A DNA stretch of 64,000 nt from Aphelidium insulamus (taxonomy: Eukaryota > Aphelidiomycota > Aphelidea > Aphelidiaceae): contig JAZDSV010000001.1 of the NCBI GenBank assembly GCA_036784855.1, forward strand, positions 124,001 through 188,000, in the 5' to 3' direction. The stretch's first letter is position 1. Each line of letters opens with the position of its first letter. This document shows positions 11,705 through 23,500 of this stretch, piece after piece. The position numbers and the translations under genes were made by a program. Under the pieces are notes generated by a model. The model was given only the letters and a program-made list of their open reading frames with translations. It was not told the DNA's origin and ran no database searches.

Positions 11705-14339
11705 CTAGAATCCATCAAGCTGGAGGAAAAAGAACTTGATACGGCGAGCTTCGTACGCAATACTGTTGCGGTACAGGTCTGAAACCTTGCTTGTGCTTTT
11801 GCTGTCCCACACCGCTGCGGAGGTAGCTTTGGGAACATTCTTGTCTACAACATTGATCGTGCCGAAATACGCGGGCATCGATTTGCCATGATTCTGGCAC
11901 GCGTCCAAAAAGTCCATCAGATCGTTGTAAATGCCATCGCTTAACAAGATCATGTGTTTTGCAGATATTTCCAGCAGCGACAGTATACACCGCTTTGCGT
12001 AGAACCATGTATCTGTGCTCAACTAGGCAACATTATCACAGTGTGTGATGATGAATAATTGAGACCAACCTTCTTTGGTACTGGACTGATGCTTTTGATA
12101 ATGCGAGAAATTCCGAATTCATAGTTTCCTTTAGAGCAGTACAGAGTGCCAATAACTAGGTTGATGACACAAAAGTGAAGGTATTGTCGCTTAGAATTCG
12201 GTCTAGACTGCGCAATTCGCAAATCTTCTTCGCGCTCTACGCGGCGCATAAGCTCTTCGGCGACCTCGTTCTTGTTGGTCATAATGTACGCGACGCACAA
12301 GTTGGCCATCACAATGGCTGGCACCTCAAGTATCTATACTGTTACTGGAAAATAAGTATATAGAGTATACCGACCTTGTCGTGGTACTTTTGAATGTACG
12401 GTTCATAAAAGGCAATAGCATCGGCGTATTTTTCCTGCATGAACAGTACATGGCCAACATTGAGGCGCCATGTATCATGCTCGCTGCAATACTCCATGGA
12501 TTTTTTAAGAATTTTCTCAACTTGCAACCAGTTGCCGCTGTCCCAGTAAATGGAGGCCTGAGCCATAACAATCGGAATGTAACTGCGTTAATAGCCATTA
12601 ATGTTTGCCTAGGAGGTCAAATACCTTTTCCTACTGTTCTATGGCCTCATCATAGTCGGCAATGGCGCGCTTGACCGCTTCGTCGTCATTCATGTTGCGA
12701 CTCTGCTGCACCAACTTTGTCAATGATCTCAGGTTCTCGGTTAAACCGGTGCTCATTTCCTCCAGCTGCTGAAACGCCTCCTGCGGAAGTGTCCTCTTGA
12801 TCTGGAGTGCTTCAAGCAGTTTGTGCAAAAACTGCATGCCTTTAGTAGGCGAATGAATTCACCTTCGCGGTCTTACCGGGTCGACAAGAGTCTGAGTGAC
12901 AGATGCGTACTCGGCCATGAAATCGGCGGCAGAGTCCAGCTGGTCGTACTTTAAATACAAAATTAAAAGATTGCCAAACGTTTCTGGCGGACATGGGTTC
13001 GTGCCCAACAAAAACGTCAGCTTCTCAAATGCGGCCTGCGGATCCGATTCCAAGCGCATCACAGCGTGATTGTGCAAAGTCACGGGATCAAGATCAGATT
13101 CTCTGCGCGGTGGCATATCCAGTAAGGCTTCACGTGCGCCATCGTCTGGGTAATTTAATGTAAATGCATCTTTCTGTGGTGGACATGACGTACAATTCTT
13201 TAGCTGGTATTCGATGGCTGCCTTGAGGTTGAAAGCCTCGACCAGTTTGCTTTCGTGCAGAGCATGAGAATTCTCTACCAGCTTGGAGTCGTCGTCCATT
13301 ACTTCGTCGCGCGATAGACCGACCAGAAATTCTACATAATTAGTCATGGTGGGCAATTTCTAGTAGTCGACAACATATCCTCTTACCAGAATGTTCCTTG
13401 ATACCGCGTTCAATTACTTCAGACAGCGACTTTAGTGCCAGCACGTATCGGCGCTGCATGTAGTGGCACAGCGCAATGTAGTATCCAATTTCTGCTTTGT
13501 AGCCGCCGATACGTTTTGCCTCTGTCCACTTTTTCATTGCCTCGTCCCAACGTCCCTCCTGCGGCATGTCAGATATGATTGTACACAAAGAGCAGATATA
13601 CTTTGAACAACAGGCAAGCCAGGTTGACATGAGTATCGGGATCATCTGTCGAACCCGTCTCCACCAGCATTCGACTAGATACTGGATCGCCCATTTGGAA
13701 CTTGATGGATGCAAGTAGTTTCTGCTTCTACATACCGACATTGTCCATGAATATCACGATTATTATTGTATAGACAAGCGTGCCTGTGAAAGAAGTGTTG
13801 GGTGGTCGATGCGCATGCACACATCTTCTGCCTGTTCATATTGACCGATCTTGGCCAGTGTTTCGGCATAGTGAAGCTTGTAGCTGTCCACCTCGGGGCA
13901 CAGCACCGTCAGCCGGCCATACCTATGTATACATAGCTCTATATCAGTACCGCGATGACAGTATCGGCATCAGCGACAACCATTGGCTGGCCGCGACAAA
14001 GTCCGACACTTGGTAGTAGCAGTAGGCGAGCAGAGACGACGTGGCGCGAGATGCTCGTACCGTCCCGCCACCACCGCTACCCTGCTCGTTGTTGTTGCCA
14101 CCGGTATCCCCGACCGCTTGTCGCAGCAACTTGATGGCCTGCTTGAACTTGTTTTGCTGTATGAGCGAGTAGATGGTGTAGGTGAAGTGGCCGTCTGTGT
14201 GCCGTGTCAGTGTCACACATTCGACACCGTTGAACAGTGCCTTGTATGTGGTAGAATGTGGACGGGACTGCACCGCCGCTGCCGCCCGCAGACGCCGAGA
14301 AGAATGCCGCAGTGGACGGCCTGGGGCGCATAGTGCCAT
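11705..14339 (-). CDS. TTC30: Intraflagellar transport protein IFT70 / TTC30
   Basis: TPR-repeat subunit of the IFT-B train that carries cargo along the flagellar axoneme. Ten exons cover the whole family length. Diagnostic stretches are HFTYTIYSLIQQ at the N-terminus, LVEAFNLKAAIEYQLKN, LLDMPPRRESDLDPVTLHN, PPETFGNLLILYLKYD, MAQASIYWDSGNW, LNVGHVLFMQEKYADAI, NLVIGTLYCSKGNYEFGISR and WFYAKRCILSLLE. The end NSIAYEARRIKFFFLQLDGF is local. The start at 14339 is the first ATG of the frame that runs into the conserved head; a few tens of extra residues precede it. The intron 13728-13783 begins with GC; with it, HPTLLSQ-KQKLLASIKFQMGD aligns without gaps to animal TTC30. Its presence implies the organism builds a motile or sensory cilium. 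Confidence 0.93.
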
Positions 14340-14465
14340 GACTGGTGGCGACGGCCGTGCGTGGCGGCATCTGCGCGCCGTGCGATGTCTGCATTGTTAA
14401 ATAATTGCTTATAATTGATAATAACTGATCTGTGTCTCGAATTTCACGAATGTGCAATAATATAT

Positions 14466-16356
14466 TCAACAACGCTCCGTCTGGTGCAGCGCCATCACAA
14501 CGTCCACTCTGCACACCGGACACGTCTTGTTCTCTTGCAGCCACGTGGCGATGCATTGCGTATGAAATCTAAATACATGATATTAGGTGCAATTTAGCGT
14601 ATATAACACCGTATAATACTGCACATCGCTCAACAACCAAGTTCACATAGATAGCCATACTATGTAAGCTATACATATGTGATATGGTACGAACCGATGC
14701 AAACAGGTGGGGATGTAGGTGCACTTGTCGCCAGCGTCAAAATCAGTCATGCAAACTGTGCACGCTTTGTGCTCCGCAGCCACATTGGAGCCGTGGACGA
14801 GGGTGGGGAGTGATCGCAGTTGCTCCTGCGTCAACCCTGTTTTCACGGTGCCCAGCCTGTCGCCGAGTTGCAGCAGTTCCTCGTACGAATCGCCAAATTC
14901 GGCACCAGGTTGGAATTGACCTCGAAGCTGGGCCAGCGGATCCATGGCGGCCGACATGGCCACATTCAGCATAAAGTCGTGATAGTTTAGGGCGTTGGCG
15001 CCTTCGCCATTGTTTCTCCGCCAATTGTTGTTACTGTTACTGTTATTACTGTTACGGCCGCTGTTATTGCGCCGTCCCCTGCCTCTTGGCTGACCGCGGT
15101 GTGTAGACGAAGAGGTGGCGGCGGCAGATCCCGATGACGCTGATGATGAGGTGGATGGTGGAGGGATATTCTGTGCTTGCTCCAGTCTCTGTAGTCTGGC
15201 CGCCATTTCGCTGACAGGGTTACAAGATTAACGAAGAATGCATACAACAATGATAACAACCAACTTACGCATCAGAGTCGAGCTGTATTTGCATTGCAAG
15301 CTCGCGGTCACCGTCCACCTGATAGTCCAAGTTGAGAGATCGGTTGCGCACCATTTGTGCCCTAGTAAAAGTATTGGTGCCCAGCGCCGCGACCAGTGAC
15401 ACTTGCTCGTCGTCCAGCAGAACGGCGGGCGAACGCTGGGGCGGAGCAGATGATGACGATGATGCTGTGATGGCCATGGAAGTAGGTTCTGTTGCCAACA
15501 CTAATTCAATGTCGGCATCATCGTCGCCATGGGCAGCACTGCTGGCGGTCGCAGTTGAAGCAACCTCGGACGGCCCCGCGGTTAATGAATCGGCAATAAC
15601 CACAACATCATCATCACCAGTGTAGTCATCGTTGAAGCGCACATGCGTATTCACATCGTTGGAGGAGGAGATGGCACGATCGGGCAGCGCAACATCAGGC
15701 AGAGCGTCAAATAGCACCGCGGAATCACTGCTGCAGCCATCTGTGACATCCACTTGATGCCTTCTACGGCCGCTCGGGTGCCGAAAGTGTTTCTTTATGC
15801 GTGATAGCATGGCAGGATCGTTGTCGACAGTGTCGCGATTTAACGGCGATTCGATATCAATAACCGCGTCTTGGTCGCCGTAAGAGTGCACGGTCAATAT
15901 GTTGCGATTAGCCTCCAGACCCTGAGGTGTAGTGGGTGCAGTGGTAGCAGCTACGCCGGCAGTAGAGCGCGATTCGTCGGCCGCGATGGGAGACGAATCT
16001 GGGCGCTCAGACGGCGACACCGACCAGCCAGTCACTTTCAGGTCGCTGCGTGGCGATACGCGTCGTCGACTCGCACCAGAACTCGCACCAGCACTGGAGG
16101 CACTAGCAGCAGAAGCAGCAGCAGAAGCGCCACGGCCTCTTCCCCGCCCGCGACCTGACATGCCGCGATTTGACACGTGTCGCGGAGGAGTAGTAGTCTG
16201 CTGGCGACTCTCGCTGCTGCGACGCGCTCCATCATGGACCGGCCGTCGAATACTTTGTGTGCCACCAGCAGGATCGCTGTCTGGTGGAGAGGACCGCGCC
16301 ACCACCACGGGCAAAGACGGCGCTGACGAAGGACTCGAAACGGTTAAATCAATCAT
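14466..16356 (-). CDS. RING-H2 E3 ubiquitin ligase, BIG BROTHER-like C-terminus
   Basis: Probable E3 ubiquitin ligase. Three exons. The first two thirds are disordered: Ser/Pro/Arg-rich with an Arg-Gly run near residue 70, acidic patches and an Asn/Gly/Arg-rich tract (GRGRRNNSGRNSNNSNSNNN). The folded end has SYEELLQLGDRLGTVKTGL, a motif seen just before the RING in plant BIG BROTHER-type ligases, then C-x2-C (CTVC), PTCLHRFHTQC and CPVC, a complete C3H2C3 RING. The RING is split by an intron between LHR and FHTQC, and the protein ends QTERC. The substrate is unknown. It lies 126 bp upstream of IFT70 on the same strand, which need not imply a link. Confidence 0.8.
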
Positions 16357-16984
16357 TTGAAATCAGAGTAGCATCACAGATCCATATGCCCGCTGAAACA
16401 TTGAGCGAGAGAGAGCGGGTGGGCGGGGAAATGCACGACGGCACAGAAAGAATATGTATGCGACAAAAAGAAAAAACGTTGAAGTTCTTTCGTCGTTCTT
16501 CTTTCAGGACTTGCCGATAGAAGAAAAAGAAGGATGTCCGAAAGAAGAAAGACGAATGAAAAAATGTTAACTGATAGTCAGAAAGAAGACGACGAAAGGC
16601 GAAAGACAAAAGAGAAGGATGTCCGAGAGACGAAAGACGAATGAAAAATGTTAACGGATAGTCAGAAAGACGAATGAAAAATCTTAACGGATACTCAGAA
16701 AGAAGAACGACGAAAGACGAAAGAGAAGGATGTCCGAAAGAAGAAAGACGAATGGAAAATGTTAACTGAGAGTCCGAAAGAAGAAAGACGAAACAAGAAA
16801 GACGGGAACTGAAACAACAACAACATCCAGATGCACACGGCTGCCACAGAATGTTTGTGCTGAATGGAAAGAATGATAAGCGTCACACTGTAACACAACA
16901 TTTGCCTGACACATATTGACAATGAGCCCATATCAACACTATGATACATTAAATACACGCTCTAGTAGTGATAGACACAGGTTA
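16357..16984. other. Gene-free spacer dominated by purine-rich repeats
   Basis: No gene is seen between the divergent RING-H2 start and the SDHAF2 stop. The + strand from about 16460 to 16810 is almost all A and G with scattered CG/TG, made of the tandem units listed separately. The remainder (16810-16984) is ordinary AT-rich sequence that probably carries the SDHAF2 3' untranslated region. Confidence 0.6.
16527..16800 (+). repeat. Imperfect tandem repeat, purine-rich, about 85-111 bp period, three copies
   Basis: The unit begins AGGATGTCCGA at 16531, 16616 and 16727, each followed by GAAAGACGAATG, then a GTTAAC box and GATAGTC- or GAGAGTC-like sequence. The middle copy has an internal duplication of the AAAGACGAATGAAAAAT-to-GGATA part (about 16636-16695). 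The copies are diverged, mostly by substitutions and GAA insertions. A 20-nt inverted copy of one segment lies just upstream (16486-16505 against 16698-16717). No coding frame runs through it. Confidence 0.75.
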
Positions 16985-17558
16985 CTACTCCAGGTCTGGC
17001 ATACGGAACTGTCCCGTGCCGGTGCTGCCGTCTTTCTTGCCGCGATTGTGAGACACGTGGTCGCGCAGCATTGCAAACACGGGGTTGCCGAGCACGTTGG
17101 GCGGCGGGGTGGCTCTGTCCGAGGCACCGGTGCCCGTCATCCAGTAGTACAGATCCCAGTCCTGTTCGTCGAGCAGCGCGTCGTACTGCTCCAACTGCTG
17201 GGCGGTCATGGTGGGAAGGTGCTGCTGTGCAAATGACGACAATATCAGATCGCACTCTAGAATGCCGCGTTTACGCGACTGATAGCTATGTGCAAGCATT
17301 ACTGAATGAACTGCTGGGCAATGTAGACATATTTGTATACATATGCACAATGGACACGTACATTAGGCGGGCGCGCTTCACTGCAACGTCCTCGTCTGGT
17401 CGGTGCAGTCGTTTCGGCACCTCTATGACCACGGATGCAGTAGTATTCGTAGCGTGTTGTACGTCATGCTGCCAAAGTATTCCAGAAGTGGAGAGGGGAC
17501 GGTGGTGGATGCGTACACCGCGCACACTGGCCACAATGGCGGCGCCTCGTCTGATCAT
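16985..17558 (-). CDS. SDHAF2: Succinate dehydrogenase assembly factor 2, mitochondrial
   Basis: Small mitochondrial factor (yeast Sdh5) needed for FAD attachment to the succinate dehydrogenase flavoprotein. Two exons: the first gives a basic leader (MIRRGAAIVASVRGVRIHHR), then VPKRLHRPDEDVAVKRARL; the acceptor near 17282 resumes with YQSRKRGILECDLILSSFA, the family signature. DEQDWDLYYW and a charged tail ending RMPDLE also match. The length of about 150 residues is normal. The intron, about 80 nt, is longer than most here. Confidence 0.9.
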
Positions 17559-17752
17559 GATGCGAGAGTGAAATTCTCAGTGACGTCAGAGACTCACATA
17601 GCATCATGCCAATTCAGCGAATGATATTTAACAAATGGTGCATTTCTCTAAACAAATGAAGCCTGGCATGATGTATGGTTCAAAATACTTCTCGGGGATT
17701 ACTAGAAACATGCATGAACAACCAGCAGGAACATGTGTACAAAGTCTATAGT

Positions 17753-19536
17753 TTACATAATATCCGTGGCGGTGAACCGCGCCGCCAGTTCACGGACACG
17801 ACGACCACGTGCGGATGTCACACTGCCCTCGCCGTCTACTGGTGTCGCCGCAGCCTTGTCCGCCACAAGTGCCTCCACTCTAGCGCGTTCCTCTTCTTCA
17901 CGCACGCGGCGCGTCTCCAGCACCATCGAAGTGAGCAGTCTGTCGCCACGGCCGTACAGTGGTGACTGTCTGCCGAATTCATCTCCTCCGCCAATGTCAC
18001 TGCGAGTTCCGTCGCTGCTGCCATTGCCATAACCATCATCGTCGTCGTCGTCAAAATTGTTGCTGACATCGCTCTCTGTGCCGGCAGGGTCTCCGGCTCG
18101 CCCCTCGCTGCTCTCGGCGATACGCGCGGTGCGCATCTCGGCAAATTTGCGCCGCAGTCCATCCACCAGCTGCCGGCTCTGTTCGCTGTTGGCCGCCAGT
18201 GACTGTGAGCGCGATCGGAGAGGAGTGCCACCGGGTGATTTGGCCTGGTTGGTGCGTCGAAGTGTCAGTGGCTGTCCGTCGGCACCAAACTGAGACTCGA
18301 TGGCGTGCCGGATACTGGCAGACCGTGCCAGACCGGGCGGTGCTGCTGACGAGTCCAACATCCGTTGCCTACTATCCGGCACGGAATCTAGCGATGATGT
18401 CGCGCCATCGATGATCAGCGATTGCAGCAGTGGCGGTGGTGGAGGCGCCGGTGGTATGTACGCCTTTTTGGGTGGCGGCAGGACGCGATATGGCGGTAGC
18501 GGTGCCGTCAATGCATCCCTGCTCAGCTGGTCTGCAAATGCCACGATTTCCTTAACAGTCAGCAAGGATATCAGTGCACACATATACTAGATATACTTGT
18601 GCACACCTTTTTTAGTTGCTGAACACGCTCGGCAAGCCGTCTCTGATGTTCAAGTCGGCGTCGGCGCCGCTCTGACGCGGCCAACTCCTCGGAAGTGGCA
18701 GATATGCGGCTCAGCGCCGAACCAACGAACGGCACGTGCAAAGTTCTTGCAATAGTGCCAGCCAGCCGCAGCGGTATCAATGCCGAAGAATACTGTTGTT
18801 GCTGTTCTCCGCCGCCGCCTCCAGCAGCGCCTACCGCCAACTGTCGCGGCTGTCTGACCACTGCACCTTGCTGCTGCTGCTGCTCCTCGACCGCGCAGAC
18901 TTTGTGAAATTTGCTCCCAAACTCGTCCAGGGTGTCCATCAGTTCGGTCAGGCAGCGCTGCGTCTGCTGGTCACTGCTACCGGTGCCGCTCCTTGTCGAT
19001 GCACGGGACGCGTCGTCCTCCACGGCACAATCGGTGTCTGCTGCCGGAACGGCCAAATCAGCGCGCCAACAATCGCTGAGCAGCCGGGACTCGGACTGAG
19101 CTGCCATCGCCGCCGTGGACAGCGACAGTGATGATGCAGTGCTGCCCAGTGGCAGTGACATTGTCGACGATGTGGGCGACGGAGACAGCGGCGTCCCGGC
19201 TGCGCCACTGTTGCCGGCAGGTGCGGCATCTCCGACAGACATTGCGGCACTGGCCAAGATGTTGGCGGCCGCAAAGATGTCTCGGCGGCGTATGGCGTCG
19301 TAAAAGTTGCCCAGTGTGCGCACGGCCGGTGCCAGCAGACGCCTAGCTCTGCGTCCCGTGAGTGCGGGCCGTCCACTGCTGTCGGGAGGCTGTGCGCCTG
19401 ATTCTGCACTGCTCTGTCCACCCGCTACCGACTCGGCGCCGGCAAACAGTGGCCCGTCGTGCTCACGACCGCCACCAGCGCCCAGCTCGGCACTGTTGCC
19501 GCGCCGCATCAAGTGCTCCAGCACAAAGCTGTCCAT
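17753..19536 (-). CDS. Uncharacterised protein with coiled-coil and proline-rich segments
   Basis: Two exons joined in phase across an intron of about 55 nt near 18570. The protein of about 575 residues starts MDSFVLEHLMRRGNS. In order: a Gly/Ala/Ser-rich region, a short helical stretch (LGNFYDAIRRRDIFAAANILA), a second helical part (CLTELMDTLDEFGSKFHKV), Gln runs, an Arg-rich coiled coil (SERRRRRLEHQRRLAERVQQLKK), a polyproline block (PPPKKAYIPPAPPPPP), a Ser/Arg part, an acidic DDDDDD run and a charged helix near the end. Polyproline near a basic helix suggests an actin- or SH3-linked scaffold, but this is a guess; I do not recognise the family. Confidence 0.65.
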
Positions 19537-19642
19537 GCCGGCAAACTGAATGGAGGATGGAGGAGGAGAGGCACACAACAAATACCACTCTACTCTACTC
19601 TATTCATACACCGCTACACTGCATCACATTCGATGGGCACCA

Positions 19643-20425
19643 TCACAGCGTCGGCACGGGTGTCAGCGTGCGCACAATGACCACGGTGCAGTGGGGGCAG
19701 CGCGTCGCATCGGCGACCACCAGTTCGCGGCACTCGGGGCACTGCTTGGTGCGGGCAGCCTCGATGGCCTTTTGAAGCGGGCTGGTCTCCGGGACGCTGT
19801 CCCCAGAGTCCTGACGTGGTTCCGACACCCGGACAACATCTCTCTTCAGCCGCTGGAACAGGTGGATGATCCAGTAGAGCAGCAGGCAGACGAGAAAAAA
19901 GTTGAGCAGCTGTTCCAGGAAGGAGCCGACATTCTCCGTGACAGCGCCGTCCGCACGCGCCTCATCCAGCGTGGCATACTTCTTGGTGGCAGTCTTGCCC
20001 TGCCGAAGCACAAAGAATACATTGCGCAGCGTGGAGCCCAATACCAGGCCCACGGGTGGCGTGATAATGTCTGCCATGAAACTATTGACCAGCGCCGTGA
20101 ACACTCCGCCAATGATGATGCCGACTCCCAGGTCCACCGCGGGACCTTGGCGAATAAAGTGTTGAAAGTTTGTCCACCACGAGTGGATGGCGTGCAGAGG
20201 TGTGGCCAATGTGCCGCCAGTGTCGAGCACTGTATCCAGCATGCGGTTTCGAGTGACGTTCGAATGTCGGCTGCCAGCATCATCACCGCCGCCACCACTG
20301 CTGCCACCAGTCTTACGGTCGCTGTGCTCATCACTGCCGCCACCATCACGGTCGTCGTCATTGTCTTCCGTATGCGTGGGCGGCTTGTAGGACAGGCGGC
20401 GGTATGTGGCGTAGCTGGACGCCAT
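19643..20425 (-). CDS. MscL-family large-conductance mechanosensitive channel with C-terminal zinc ribbon
   Basis: Single-exon protein of 260 residues. The core reads GPAVDLGVGIIIGGVFTALVNSFMADIITPPVG, the TM1 signature of bacterial MscL, followed by a loop and TM2 (FLEQLLNFFLVCLLLYWII). About 75 disordered acidic/Ser/Gly residues precede TM1. After TM2 come a basic helix and a CPEC...CPHC pair, a small zinc-binding module also known at the end of some bacterial MscL proteins. It should open under membrane tension; whether it is in the plasma membrane or an organelle cannot be told. MscL-like proteins are known in some fungi, presumably by old transfer. It lies 98 bp downstream of the MSP/ASH gene, same strand. 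Confidence 0.88.
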   Translation of the reverse strand: MASSYATYRRLSYKPPTHTEDNDDDRDGGGSDEHSDRKTGGSSGGGGDDAGSRHSNVTRNRMLDTVLDTGGTLATPLHAIHSWWTNFQHFIRQGPAVDLGVGIIIGGVFTALVNSFMADIITPPVGLVLGSTLRNVFFVLRQGKTATKKYATLDEARADGAVTENVGSFLEQLLNFFLVCLLLYWIIHLFQRLKRDVVRVSEPRQDSGDSVPETSPLQKAIEAARTKQCPECRELVVADATRCPHCTVVIVRTLTPVPTL

Positions 20426-20523
20426 AATTATATGTGGATGTATGTAGTCACGATTTAGTAGAGCTGCTATAAACGGTTGAAAAAGGGTTGTTAAACCTTC
20501 GACATTAGGGTTGCTAAAACGAT

Positions 20524-23500
20524 CTAATGAAGGTTGACGGTGCAGGTGACCGATTGCGCCGACGAGGAATTCACGTCGATCAGATGCAGCTTGATGTGAT
20601 CACTTGCCAGCACAGACGTTGTGCCCACAAACTCTACAGTGAGCTCTGCTGCAGAACAGGGCGGAATGGTGACACAGCCATGCACGTCCAGTGGAGATAT
20701 GCGCAAGAATTCCATCGGCAGTTCGGACGGTGTTTCTTGCACAATTTGAACAGTCACGGGGAATGCGTTGGATACGTTCTTGATGAGGAGAACATCCACC
20801 GATGCTTCCTGCTTTGCCACACTTCTGCTGTTGACATACGGAGCGTCGTCCCCATCTTCATCATCGTTATTATCATCAGCATCACTGTCTGCAAAACTTG
20901 GCAGGTGCAAATGCAGTGATGATGAGTGCACTTGGAACGACGTCCCCTCCATTAGCGTGCCTCTAACGGGAATTTCTTCCACCAATACCGAGTCGTCGTT
21001 CATGTGCTTCACTGTCACCAGCAGTCGGCCAAATAGAATTCCCGACGGATCCACTAATGCACTGCTCACGTTGCCCAGTCGACGACTTTGAGTTCGCACT
21101 GTTGCCCGAATCTTGACTTCGATTATTCCCTGTGCCACCAGGAACACCCAGCCGCTAAGTACAGAACTGGCAAATCGAGAAATAACCTCAACGCTGACAA
21201 ACTCCTCCACCATAGATTCAGCCTCGAACGCCACTTCAAACCTCAAGTCCTCATTGGAAATATTTTCAATTGAAAACCACGAGTCGCATGGGGTACTATG
21301 CACTGGCTGCGGATAGTATAGTGGCGGTAACACCACATCGCCACGCAGTAGCCGATCAAACTTTAGCGGGAACAAGGTGAAATCCAATACCAGCTGGACC
21401 GACATTATGTTGGCCGGATTGTTTTCGTTCACCACCGGAAAATTGATGGTTTGCACCCCACCGGTCATAGCAATCTTTTGCACAGGGGACAAAGAGGCCG
21501 TGACCAGTTGACTGCCAAAAGCACCCACTGTACCAACGGAACTACACATAAGTTGAACTACTGCGTTGTCATTCTGAACACAGTAGTGCAAAGGAGTGTC
21601 CGCGGTATTAACGATTTTGAACGAGAAAGGGACGCTGTTCCACCGGTCGCCGTATCTGATCTTTCCCAAGTCAATCATCGGTGGGTCAACGTGGCCTTGG
21701 GATATGGCAGCAGCGTATGATGCTTGAATAATCGCCAAACACATTCCCGTATATGAATCGCATAGCGTAATTGTGCCAGACTCGTAAATTGATTTACCAC
21801 CGTTCAGTGTCTCAACTTGCTCGGCCGATAGGCGCGGTGGTAGCAGTGAAGCCGTGCAAACTGTAACTGATCCAGCCTCTACCGCCATTACAGTGTTGGT
21901 TGCCGTAGTACTGATTCCACTCGATGTATCTGCAGAGCTTATTCGCTGCACTATCAGTGATTATTACATCATATACCTGCGAGGGTGATTGCAACAGGCA
22001 TAAGCGACTTGAACTCCAGATCAAGTGTTTTTGACGAGGTGTTGCGGAATGCAATCGGCTTACCATAGTTCTTGTGCACTGGTGTAGCAATTTCCAACGT
22101 CCCATGACCATCGTTCGCCTCGTATAAATGTACGGTTCCCAGGAATATATCGCCGACTCGACCACCAGAATCACAATGTCCAACGAAGGATATGAAACCA
22201 GGATCCACAAAAACTTTGGCTTTGATGACCTTGTACACCAAGGACTCATCCCTCTCGTCGCATAGTACAATATCTTCCTCGGTCAGACCTTGAGTGAAAT
22301 TGGCGAGGGAAAAGGTGAAATTTCCCATGGACCCATTGCGATCCAGCGAGTGTCCGGCGAGCGTTAGCACTGTCGGCGCACATTCAATTCTATTAGACAC
22401 GCGCGCTACGATACGTGATGTCAAATCCGACGACATGTTGTATACTTGTAATGATTGCGAGCTACGGACGGCATCGGCAGAGTATTGCACAGTTCCAAAG
22501 TCCAGACAATCGTTGGACACATGGACACTTGGCTGCCCCACAAATGCCTTTAACTTGACCGTAACGCTAGTTAGGTTGTATTCGATGCTCTCGGGATCAG
22601 TCAATGCTCCTGCGGCCTTTATCGTAAACTTCACGCCACCAATGAAGGGTCGACATTCGGCCAGACCAGAACCATCATTCTTGGACCAATTTGGCTGTAC
22701 TGATATGTAGAATACTGCCGTGCTACCAGGGTTTACCAGTACGTCGACCGCTGTTTTAGAGCCTTCTGCATCCATGGCTATGCAGATCTGTTGTGACAGA
22801 TTTGAATGAGCTGAAAGAACGATTGCCTCCGTGGAAACATTTTTCACCGGAAGCATTTGGATCTTGGAAAACCTTTTGTGAGTCAGTATGAACCAAGAGC
22901 CAAGTTCCAGGGTCATTGTATCATCAACTTCATTTCCAAACTCTAAATACCGGCCCTCGAGGACGTGCACCACGAATCGAAACGTCTGAAAGCAACCGTG
23001 GGTCTGATCAAACACCCCGATCGAATAATCAAGCTTTCCAGGAAGATCGCTTTGGAATCCAAAGTCGACTCGAACGACTTGTTCACTTTCAACGACAATC
23101 GGATCGTCATCTGATGGCAAATGTACGACTTCAGCGGTGGTGCTATCCGGAAACAGTGTCACTTTAAGCGATTTGCCGATACTTGTGTTGCGAATCTATC
23201 AGTTATAAATATCGAATATCAAAGGATTCCCAGCGTACATACTTTGAAGTAAAAGTTCGCGCGCCGATTGTATTCCACCTTACCCAGGTCGATAAATTCT
23301 GGTTCCAGTGTGAACGAGTTTTGCACGCCCGCCGAGCCCCCTTCGTCTATACGCTCCGAGATCGATGAAGAGCGAGACATAATAACGGAATCAGTCCCGC
23401 TCCACAATTGATCAGCCTCGATGGAGGCCGACTCCTCTTCGGCATTACCGGCCAGATACTCTCGCGCAGCAGTGGTGTACGATTGTGTATCGAAAAACAG

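Noticed and set aside
16527-16800. CRISPR-like array
   Set aside because: Repeats are long, diverged and without unique spacers of constant length, in a eukaryotic context.
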